This document shows positions 57,136-64,000 of a stretch of DNA of 64,000 nucleotides, piece by piece. This DNA is from G963663615 sp963663615. Its GTDB lineage: Bacteria > Bacteroidota > Ignavibacteria > Ignavibacteriales > Melioribacteraceae. A model generated the notes under the pieces. The model searched no databases, had not been told where the DNA came from, and was given only the letters and a program-made list of their open reading frames with translations. The stretch's first letter is position 1, and each line of letters begins with the position of its first letter. The translations under genes were made by a program, and so were the position numbers. The stretch is from NCBI GenBank assembly GCA_963663615.1, contig OY760517.1, positions 1,674,001 to 1,738,000 of the forward strand, given 5' to 3'.

Positions 57136-58478
57136 TGTATATTGATTTTCTTCTCGAACGTTTTAGGGAAAGTGCAGATAAGGACGCTATTGTTTGGCGT
57201 GATAAAGTTTACAAATATGAGTGGCTGCTCAACAAGTATCATTACTTTAAGGAGCAGATAGAAAAGGAACAGGTTGAGCAGGGTACAGTATGTATTGTTG
57301 AATCAGACTTTACACCTAATTCAGTTGCACTTATGTTAGCCCTGTTTAATCACAATTGTGTTTTTGTGCCTCTTACAAAATCTGTAGCTTCAAAAAGAGA
57401 AGAATTTATTGAAGTTTCCCAGGGTGAAAAGCTTTTTCATATAAACGAAAATGACGAAGTTGAGATAGCTGACCTACCATATAAAGCGGATCATGAAATT
57501 TATCAACAGGTTAAAGATGCTAACCATCCAGGGTTAGTATTGTTTTCTTCAGGGTCAACAGGCAAGAGTAAAGCTTCAGTTCATGACATGACCGGATTAT
57601 TAGAAAAATTTCATGTTAGAAGAAATACATTACGCACTATAACATTTTTACTTTATGATCATATTGGTGGTATTAATACACTACTATATATTCTTTCCAA
57701 TACCGGTTTTATTGTTACGCTAAATGATAGAAGTCCTGATAATGTGTTACGAGCAATAGAAAAGTACAAGGTTGAGCTACTACCAACTTCTCCAACTTTT
57801 ATAAACCTTATCTTACTTAGTGAGGCTTATAAACGCTATGATATTACCAGTCTTAAAACCGTTAGTTACGGTACAGAGCCAATGCCTGAAAATACTCTAA
57901 AAAGATTTCATCAGTTGTTTCCTGAGATTAATATGCTTCAAACTTATGGATTATCTGAGGTTGGTATATTACGCTCAAAATCAAAAAGCTCTGACTCACT
58001 TTGGGTTAAAGTTGGTGGTGAAGGTTTTGATATTAGGATTGTTGAGGGTTTACTAGAAATTAAGGCAAAGTCTGCAATGCTTGGCTATTTAAATGCTCCA
58101 TCACCATTTACTGAGGATGGCTACTTTAAAACGGGAGATGCTGTTTTACAGGATGGTGATTATATTAAAATACTTGGTCGCAAATCTGAAATTATTAATG
58201 TAGGTGGTGAAAAAGTTTACCCGCAGGAAGTAGAAAATACTGTTCTCGAAATGGATAATGTTGCTGAGGTTGAAGTTTTCGGTGAAGAGAATCCAATTAC
58301 CGGTAAAATTGTTTGTGCAAAAGTAAGACTTATTAACGAAGAAGATAAAAAATCGTTTAAGCAAAGACTAAAGAAATTTGTTTCTGAAAGATTACCAGGT
58401 TATAAAGTACCTGTTAAAATAAAATTTTCAACTGAAGAGCAATTCAGTTCACGTTTCAAGAAAAGGAGGACAAATTGA
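57135..58478 (+). CDS. AMP-forming acyl ligase (ANL superfamily), short form
   Basis: 447 residues, shorter than the usual 500-550. The ATP loop reads LFSSGSTGKSKASVHD, followed by QTYGLSEVG (A5-type motif), YFKTGDAVLQDGDYIKILGRKSEIINVGGEKVYPQEVE (seen as FKTGDAV and GRKSEIINVGGEKVYP) and the C-terminal lid. The lid ends SSRFKKRRTN, with Lys residues near the expected catalytic Lys. It should activate a carboxylic acid and load it on the carrier protein encoded two genes upstream. It overlaps the next gene by four bases. Confidence 0.86.
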   Translation: MYIDFLLERFRESADKDAIVWRDKVYKYEWLLNKYHYFKEQIEKEQVEQGTVCIVESDFTPNSVALMLALFNHNCVFVPLTKSVASKREEFIEVSQGEKLFHINENDEVEIADLPYKADHEIYQQVKDANHPGLVLFSSGSTGKSKASVHDMTGLLEKFHVRRNTLRTITFLLYDHIGGINTLLYILSNTGFIVTLNDRSPDNVLRAIEKYKVELLPTSPTFINLILLSEAYKRYDITSLKTVSYGTEPMPENTLKRFHQLFPEINMLQTYGLSEVGILRSKSKSSDSLWVKVGGEGFDIRIVEGLLEIKAKSAMLGYLNAPSPFTEDGYFKTGDAVLQDGDYIKILGRKSEIINVGGEKVYPQEVENTVLEMDNVAEVEVFGEENPITGKIVCAKVRLINEEDKKSFKQRLKKFVSERLPGYKVPVKIKFSTEEQFSSRFKKRRTN

Positions 58479-59110
58479 AAAATGTCATAATTCTTGGTAG
58501 TGGTGGTTTTGGAAGGGAAGTTTATCAGTGGGCTATTGATTCACTAGATACGGATAAATATACAATCAAAGGTTTTGTTTCAAACGATGAAACTGATCTA
58601 TCAATTTATGGAATAAATAAACCAATTCTGGGCAATGATGATAGCTACAAAATTCAGGAAAATGATTTGTTCCTGGCAGCTATTGGTAACGTTGAGTTGA
58701 AGAAAAAAATAGTTGAAGAGTATAAGGCAAAAGGTGCCAATTTTCTTACTTTGATTCATCCTACTGTAAAAGTGGCAGAAACAGCCAAATTGGGTGAAGG
58801 AGTTATACTTTGTCCTTATACACTGGTTAGTACGAACGTTAAATTAGGCGATTTTGTAATGTTGAATTTTTATTCGTCTGTTGGACATGATGTAAAGGTT
58901 GGAAACTATTCTGTTCTTTCGCCTTATGCAACTGTTAATGGAAATACCGAGATTGGTGAAGAAGTATTTATGGGAACGCATTCAACGGCTGTTGAAAAAA
59001 TTAAAATTGGTGACAGATCGAAAATTAGTGCCAATTCGGTGGCAATGGATAATGTTACCCCGAAAACTTACGTAATTGGTGTACCTGGAAAAAAGATGAT
59101 TATATTCTAA
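58475..59110 (+). CDS. NeuD/PglD-like left-handed beta-helix acyltransferase
   Basis: 211 residues. The start is TTG at 58475, backed by a strong AAAGGAGG. The N-terminal Rossmann part (ILGSGGFGREVYQWAID) and C-terminal hexapeptide repeats (HPTVKVAETAKLGEGVILCP, NFYSSVGHDVKVGNYSVLSP) match the NeuD/PglD family, which uses a His in the SVGHDVKVG turn as base. Those enzymes acetylate sugar nucleotides or sialic acids from acetyl-CoA. Beside a carrier protein and ligase, this one may use a longer acyl-carrier donor, which is inference. Confidence 0.82.
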   Translation: MKNVIILGSGGFGREVYQWAIDSLDTDKYTIKGFVSNDETDLSIYGINKPILGNDDSYKIQENDLFLAAIGNVELKKKIVEEYKAKGANFLTLIHPTVKVAETAKLGEGVILCPYTLVSTNVKLGDFVMLNFYSSVGHDVKVGNYSVLSPYATVNGNTEIGEEVFMGTHSTAVEKIKIGDRSKISANSVAMDNVTPKTYVIGVPGKKMIIF

Positions 59111-59126
59111 TGAATAGATAAGAGTA

Positions 59127-59150
59127 GGGAACAGAATAAAATCTGTTCCC
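59127..59150. terminator. hairpin between convergent genes
   Basis: A perfect 9-bp stem GGGAACAGA/TCTGTTCCC with loop ATAAAA lies between the acyltransferase and aldo/keto reductase genes. T runs are weak on both sides. Confidence 0.6.
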
Positions 59151-59156
59151 CAAATA

Positions 59157-60056
59157 TCAAGGTACATCGCATTGATTGCAAGCTTTTAATATTCTAAACC
59201 ATTGTTCAGTGCTTAGCTCAATATCAAGGCTCTCTCTGGCAGCTTTTAATCTTTCTTTTTTTCCTGTTCCTGATACAATAACCGGATTTGCCGGATGTTT
59301 GTTTATCCATGCAAAGGCTATCTGATCAATTTCTGCATTGCCTACTTCAACGGCAACTGATTCCAACTCTCTCTTTACTTTTTCCTCACGTTCATTTGTC
59401 GGATTAAATATTCTGCCACCAGCAAGTGGTGACCATATCATTGGTTTAATTCTATGTTCCATAGCATTATCGAAAGTGCCATCATATATTGGTTCCGAAT
59501 GTAAAGGTGAGAATTCAATTTGATTTGTTACTAGTGGTAAATCTGTATATGACTGTAACATTGCAAATTGAGGGGGAGTAAAATTTGATACTCCAAAATT
59601 ATTCACTTTCCCGGATTTATAAAGCTCATCAAAAGTTTCTGCAATTACTTCAGGGTTCATTATCGGATCAGGTCTGTGAATTAATAGTAAATCAATATTA
59701 TCGGTTGCAAGCTGAGTTAAAGAGTTTTCAACCGAAGCTAATATCCACTTTTTACTTGTATCGTAGTAATTTACTTTTTGGTTTTTATCAATACATTTGT
59801 TCTTTATACTACATTTTGAGACCAGTTCAATTTTGTCTCGCAACGATGGTTCGAGTCGTAAAGCTCTGCCAAAGAACTCCTGTGCTGTGTAACAACCATA
59901 TATATCGGCATGATCGAAAGATGTAAAACCTAAATCAATTGCATATTTTATGAAATCTAGTAGTTCAACATCATTATATCCCCATCCGTTAACTCGCCAA
60001 AAACCTATGACAATTTTTGACAATTCAAATCCATTGCTATGTACTTTAATTTTCAT
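59157..60056 (-). CDS. Aldo/keto reductase (YdhF-like)
   Basis: 299 residues, a cytosolic NADPH-dependent TIM-barrel oxidoreductase. The catalytic tetrad is visible: D48 and Y53 in FDHADIYG, K81 in LVSKC, H127 in LLLIHRPD. Typical segments NFGVSNFTPPQF and WSPLAGGRIF follow. Closest in style to YdhF-type members. The physiological substrate cannot be read from the sequence. It stands alone on the minus strand, convergent with the acyl operon. Confidence 0.9.
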   Translation of the reverse strand: MKIKVHSNGFELSKIVIGFWRVNGWGYNDVELLDFIKYAIDLGFTSFDHADIYGCYTAQEFFGRALRLEPSLRDKIELVSKCSIKNKCIDKNQKVNYYDTSKKWILASVENSLTQLATDNIDLLLIHRPDPIMNPEVIAETFDELYKSGKVNNFGVSNFTPPQFAMLQSYTDLPLVTNQIEFSPLHSEPIYDGTFDNAMEHRIKPMIWSPLAGGRIFNPTNEREEKVKRELESVAVEVGNAEIDQIAFAWINKHPANPVIVSGTGKKERLKAARESLDIELSTEQWFRILKACNQCDVP

Positions 60057-60126
60057 ATATTTTTCTCAATGTGATTTATTAAAATATTTATTCTTACAAG
60101 AATATAGTTAAAAATACGGAGAAATA

Positions 60127-61908
60127 ATGAAGAGAGTTTACATTCTGATTTTATTACTTACCGGGGTGTATTATGGGCAATACACTCTAAAATCAGCATA
60201 TTTGATTGATCCCGATCTAAATATCGGTTATGTTGATAGCTGTGCAAAATTCTGGAATTCTTCATGGGATAATTCTCGAGGAGGTTTTTATACCAATGTT
60301 GGTAAAGATGGTACTCCAATCTATAATTGGGGAACAGATAAAGATATGATTACCCAGGGAAGGAATGCTTACGGATATGTAAGAGCCTTTATGATGACAG
60401 GTGATACCAACTATCTAAATACTGCAAGAATGGCTCTTGATTTTATGTGTGAGCATGCCTGGGATCAACAGTACGGAGGCTGGTATAATGATCTTGACAT
60501 TAATGGTAATCCTGAAAATGTTAATGCTACCAAAACAGCTTTTTATCAGCATTATGCACTCCTGGGTTTAGTTGCATATTATGAAGCTACGGGAGATACT
60601 ACTATATGGAATTGGATTGAAAGAAGTTATCAGCAAAATGATAATTTCCTTTGGGATAATTCAGATCAGTTTGCTGGATATTATGATCATACTAACCGTA
60701 CGTTATCAAGCAGAAGTGACAAAAGTTTTAATGCTACTGTAGATGCCGTGACCACTCATTTAATGTCGCTTTATACTATGACTCATGATGAGAAATATCT
60801 GAACAGATGGCGTGCTGTAAATGAAAATATTCTCGATTATCTGGTAGCCAGTATGGATGATCAGGCAATTGGTTTTGCTGAAGAATATAATTCAGAGTGG
60901 CAAATTGATAATAGCGAAAATCTTACCCTGGTAGGTCATGTATTAAAAACAGGTTGGTGCCTTGCTCGTGCCTCTTACTATATGGATGATGAAAGATACC
61001 TGCCGACTGCTGAAAAGCTTTTTAATGATATTTTGGATAATGGTGGATATGATTTTGAATATGGTGCACCGTACAAAGATTTTGATCGAAACAATGGTGA
61101 AATGCAAATGTGGGGAAATCCTGATACTGCCAAAGCATGGTGGCAGGTAGAGCAGGCAATTACTGGTGGTTTACAGATGTATAGTGTGCTAGAGGATGAT
61201 AAATATCTGAAAATTGCAGATGAGTCTCTAGACTTTTTTATGAAGTATTTTGTCGATCATGAGTATGGTGAAATATACGAGAACAGAACCAGACGAGGTG
61301 AAGAAACCTGGGGTGAACAAAAGGGAGGTAGCGGCAAAGCTGGATATCACTCTGCAGAAACTGGGTTTTATGCTTATTTGTATGGACACGTAATTGTTAA
61401 TAAAACAAATCCAAGGTTATACTATAACTATAAACCTGTTGATTATGATAGACAAATATTACTTTCTCCGTTTGCCTATGATGAAGATAAATTAGTATTA
61501 AGTTCAGTGAAGAAGGATGGAGTAGAATATACTAATTTTGAAGATGCAAACAGAATTCTTAATTTACCAGCTGGAACAACTGGTATATTTAAAGTTGAGT
61601 TCAAACCTATTAATATATTAAGTGTGGTAAATGAAGTAGTAGAAAAAAATTACAATCTTGAACAAAATTATCCTAATCCATTTAACCCAGTCACAAGCAT
61701 TAGCTTTACGCTGCCTGCATTAACAGAAGTAACTCTGGATGTATATAATATATTGGGTGAAAAGATAAGTACAATATTAAAAGGGGAGTTATCTGCAGGG
61801 TCTCATACTGTGAAATTTAATGGAACTGGTTTAAGCTCAGGAATATATATATACACACTTAAGACTAACGAATTTTACCAAACACGGAAAATGATGTTAA
61901 TAAAATAA
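60127..61908 (+). CDS. Secreted AGE-family (N-acylglucosamine/cellobiose 2-epimerase-like) protein with T9SS tail
   Basis: 593 residues. The signal peptide is about 1-17 (MKRVYILILLLTGVYYG). The body (about 25-430) is an (alpha/alpha)6 barrel with the AGE-family positions GGFYTNVG, QGRNAYGYVRAFMMTG, FYQHYALLGLVAYYEATGD, GHVLKTGWCLARASYY and GYHSAETGFYAYLYGH, which supply the His, Arg and Glu residues used by 2-epimerases. A short beta module and a type A T9SS sorting domain (NYPNPFNPVTSI, ending TRKMMLIK) follow. Known AGE-type epimerases are mostly cytosolic, so an exported surface version is unusual. It could epimerise oligosaccharide ends outside the cell or be a glycan hydrolase/binder on this scaffold. 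GGAG precedes the ATG. Confidence 0.8.
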   Translation: MKRVYILILLLTGVYYGQYTLKSAYLIDPDLNIGYVDSCAKFWNSSWDNSRGGFYTNVGKDGTPIYNWGTDKDMITQGRNAYGYVRAFMMTGDTNYLNTARMALDFMCEHAWDQQYGGWYNDLDINGNPENVNATKTAFYQHYALLGLVAYYEATGDTTIWNWIERSYQQNDNFLWDNSDQFAGYYDHTNRTLSSRSDKSFNATVDAVTTHLMSLYTMTHDEKYLNRWRAVNENILDYLVASMDDQAIGFAEEYNSEWQIDNSENLTLVGHVLKTGWCLARASYYMDDERYLPTAEKLFNDILDNGGYDFEYGAPYKDFDRNNGEMQMWGNPDTAKAWWQVEQAITGGLQMYSVLEDDKYLKIADESLDFFMKYFVDHEYGEIYENRTRRGEETWGEQKGGSGKAGYHSAETGFYAYLYGHVIVNKTNPRLYYNYKPVDYDRQILLSPFAYDEDKLVLSSVKKDGVEYTNFEDANRILNLPAGTTGIFKVEFKPINILSVVNEVVEKNYNLEQNYPNPFNPVTSISFTLPALTEVTLDVYNILGEKISTILKGELSAGSHTVKFNGTGLSSGIYIYTLKTNEFYQTRKMMLIK

Positions 61909-61915
61909 ATATTTC

Positions 61916-61942
61916 AAGCTGCTCTTCTTTAAGGGGCAGCTT
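61916..61942. terminator. hairpin between convergent genes
   Basis: A 9-bp stem AAGCTGCTC/GGGCAGCTT (one G-U pair) with a 9-base loop. It reaches the stop codon of the convergent kinase gene. Confidence 0.5.
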
Positions 61943-64000
61943 ATTCCAAACAACTATCATTAAAATCGACCCTGAATGTTGAGCCTTCACCTTTAGTACT
62001 CATTACTGAGATAACGGCACCATTCATTTCACAATATTTTTTTACCAAAGCTAATCCAAGTCCGTTACCTTCAAACTTACGTGTATAACCTTGCTCTTCC
62101 TGTGTAAACTCTGAGAAAATATTAGGGAGGTACTCTTCGGAAATGCCAATTCCTGTATCTTTTACTTCAAGTAAAAGACAGTTAAGTTTGTTACGCGAAA
62201 TTATAACTTCAACCGTTCCTTGCTCAGTATATTTTATAGCATTATCTACAAGATTCGCAACAATCTGACCTACTGTGTATTTGTCAATATTTATTCTTGT
62301 GTCGATAGTCTGGATATTCAGTTCAATAACAAGCCCTTTCTGTTCGGCAAGTATTTTGTATTCATTAAATATTAGTTTAACAATATCGTTTAATAAATCA
62401 GCTTCAACTTTTTTGTATTCATAAGTACCCGTTTGAATTTCAGACATATTTAGTATTAAGTCAATTGTACGAATTATTCTGTTTCCTGCACTATTCATGT
62501 GGTAAAAACAATCTATAAGGTCGTCTGATATATCATCAGATATTTCTTCTTTAATTAAAGTTGCAAAACTTAGAATGGTATTGATTGGGGTACGAATTTC
62601 ATGTGAAATTTGAGCCAGAAATTCCGATTTTAATTGCTCCGAACGTTCAGCTCTTTCTTTCGATTTTAGTAATGAGTTTTCAAAATCTTTTCTCAATAAT
62701 GCGTTAATTATAATATTGCCAACAATTGAAAGTAGTTCTATTTCTTCATCTTTCCAGGTGTGCATACTCTTGATGGATTCAAGTCCAATTTGTCCAACAG
62801 TTTTATCACCTATAACCAAAGGAACTATCAAAATAGATTTGATATTAAATCTATCTAGGATTTCCTTTTCGTCAGATGAAAATCTTAGTTCATTAGTAAT
62901 ATCATTAATAATAACAGAAAAACCGTTAATGGTATTATTAAGAATAAAGGAGTTCTTATTTATGGATTTATTGCGAAAATGTTTTTTAATTGAGGGGAGT
63001 CCTTCTCTTATCCACTCATTAGTATTATCGATATATGTAAATTCATCATTAAAATGGTTAATAAAGCATCTGTCAACTTTAATAAATTCTCCAAGTAATT
63101 TAAGAGCATGGTTAATACCATTCTGAATTTGATTAAACGGAATAGAAATAAATTCAGTAGAAAGTTCAGTTATAATTTTTTTAAAGTTTAAGAAACGAAT
63201 CAACTCTTCTTCAGAAAGTTTTTTATTTGTAATATCTGAAATTATTGCAGAACTACCTGTAAATACATTGTTCTCGTTGTAGAAAGGCTGTGGCGAAATA
63301 CTAGTGATAAGAATATCCGAGTTACTCTTTACCCAATAGAGTATATATCTTTCAATTATTCCTTTTTTTCTTTTCGCAAGGTTCTTCTTGTAAACCTCAG
63401 CACTTTCAGAGGTAAGAAAATTAACAATTGGTGCATTGGTTAATACTTCCGATTTGTATCCAATCATTTCGCAGAATTTTGGATTAACATAAGTAAATAA
63501 TCCGTCAAAGTTAGCTATTGCTAAACCATCATTCATCCCTTCAACTAATAGACGATGTCTTTCTTCACTTTTCCTTAAAGCTTGCTGGGCAATTTTTTGT
63601 TGGGTGATGTCGCGAACAACTGCTAGAACTCTTGTTTTATTTAAGATAATTGCTTTTTTAAGTTTAACATCTAGCCAAAAAGAACTGCCATTATCTTTTA
63701 TTCCCTTCCACTCAAAATTAATTTCTCCAATTCTAGTAGCTTCCAGTATCTTTTCTCTCACTCCGTCAGATGTATATCCTGCTTTTGTATCACTAAATCG
63801 ACTAACTGTATCATCCAGCAGGTCATTTTTATTATATTTAGTTAACTTTATTGCTGTGTCATTTAAATCAAGAATTTCACCTGTTTTAATATCATGAACA
63901 AAAATAGCATCAGCAGTGCTGTTAAAAATTTGGCGATAGTTTTGCTCGCTCAATTTTAGTGCTTCCGAGCTTTCAACTATTTTGCGTGCTGCATTTCTGG
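61941..64000 (-). CDS. PAS-PAS-GAF histidine kinase (partial, N-terminus off the window)
   Basis: At least 685 residues. The frame stays open to the window edge, beginning RNAARKIVESSEALKLSEQ, so the TTG near 63953 is not a real start. Two PAS domains (NYRQIFNSTADAIFVHD and RHRLLVEGMNDGLAIANFDG) are followed by a GAF domain (IKVDRCFINHF to TVGQIGLESIKSMHTW) and a HisKA domain with phospho-acceptor His in ISHEIRTPINTIL. The HATPase domain has NLVDNAIKYTEQG, VKDTGIGISEEY and EGNGLGLALVKKYC. No membrane helix lies in the visible part and no receiver domain follows, so the partner regulator must be encoded elsewhere. Confidence 0.92.
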   Translation of the reverse strand, partial: RNAARKIVESSEALKLSEQNYRQIFNSTADAIFVHDIKTGEILDLNDTAIKLTKYNKNDLLDDTVSRFSDTKAGYTSDGVREKILEATRIGEINFEWKGIKDNGSSFWLDVKLKKAIILNKTRVLAVVRDITQQKIAQQALRKSEERHRLLVEGMNDGLAIANFDGLFTYVNPKFCEMIGYKSEVLTNAPIVNFLTSESAEVYKKNLAKRKKGIIERYILYWVKSNSDILITSISPQPFYNENNVFTGSSAIISDITNKKLSEEELIRFLNFKKIITELSTEFISIPFNQIQNGINHALKLLGEFIKVDRCFINHFNDEFTYIDNTNEWIREGLPSIKKHFRNKSINKNSFILNNTINGFSVIINDITNELRFSSDEKEILDRFNIKSILIVPLVIGDKTVGQIGLESIKSMHTWKDEEIELLSIVGNIIINALLRKDFENSLLKSKERAERSEQLKSEFLAQISHEIRTPINTILSFATLIKEEISDDISDDLIDCFYHMNSAGNRIIRTIDLILNMSEIQTGTYEYKKVEADLLNDIVKLIFNEYKILAEQKGLVIELNIQTIDTRINIDKYTVGQIVANLVDNAIKYTEQGTVEVIISRNKLNCLLLEVKDTGIGISEEYLPNIFSEFTQEEQGYTRKFEGNGLGLALVKKYCEMNGAVISVMSTKGEGSTFRVDFNDSCLE

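Noticed and set aside
61941..63953. Treating the right-edge kinase as complete with a start near 63953
   Set aside because: The codon there is TTG in the middle of a PAS-linker sequence and the frame stays open to position 64000.

Overview
The window is AT-rich, densely coded bacterial DNA. The best guess at the host is a member of Ignavibacteriota or a close relative in the Bacteroidota/Chlorobiota/Calditrichota neighbourhood. This is inferred from several secreted proteins ending in a type IX secretion sorting domain that opens with N-Y-P-N-P-F-N-P, from a PorV/PorQ-like barrel, a TonB-dependent receptor with an N-terminal carboxypeptidase-regulatory domain, Y_Y_Y propeller sensors, and the low GC. 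I see no rRNA, tRNA, CRISPR array, insertion sequence or prophage gene.

Layout. (1) 1-8998, housekeeping: a partial TraB/PrgY-family gene, recQ, an AIM24-family gene, a small membrane-anchored protein, a very large protein with three CbxX/CfxQ-type AAA+ domains, and pdxH. (2) 9117-17594: a propeller/Y_Y_Y sensor fused to a chemotaxis-receptor output, glycogen phosphorylase, and a T9SS-exported FG-GAP-like protein. (3) 17856-28028: a surface-polysaccharide locus with a Wzz-like co-polymerase, Wzx flippase, Wzy/ligase-like protein, a polytopic membrane protein, a glycosyltransferase, an (alpha/alpha)6-barrel protein, a formyltransferase-fold protein and a lipoprotein deacetylase. (4) 28432-55962: a large glycan-utilisation region. 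It holds an MFS sugar transporter, a tight four-gene sensing operon (parvulin-like protein, membrane-anchored solute-binding protein, histidine kinase, sigma-54 response regulator), a GH5-CBM6 enzyme, an SSS symporter, a CBM-rich secreted protein, a TonB receptor with two coupled outer-surface genes but no SusD, then GH3, GH16, GH5 and GH16-CBM6 enzymes. (5) 56139-59110: a four-gene operon of carrier protein, SDR, AMP-forming ligase and NeuD-like acyltransferase. (6) 59157-64000: an aldo/keto reductase, a secreted AGE-family epimerase-like protein with a T9SS tail, and a PAS/GAF histidine kinase running off the edge.

How it may fit together. The GH16 and GH5 endo-enzymes and the GH3 exo-enzyme suggest breakdown of a beta-glucan such as laminarin or mixed-linkage glucan. 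Oligomers would cross the outer membrane through the TonB receptor, and GH3 would release glucose for the SSS and MFS symporters. Glycogen phosphorylase handles the internal store. The SBP-kinase-NtrC operon sits directly before the first GH5 gene. Candidate -24/-12 (sigma-54) elements lie before the sensing operon, the GH5 gene and the SSS transporter, which suggests one regulon. The most unusual items are the propeller-MCP fusion, the SBP/kinase/NtrC module, the SusD-less uptake cluster with an Asp-rich 1037-residue partner, the triple-AAA+ protein and the T9SS-exported epimerase-like protein. All functions here are read from motifs and gene order only.
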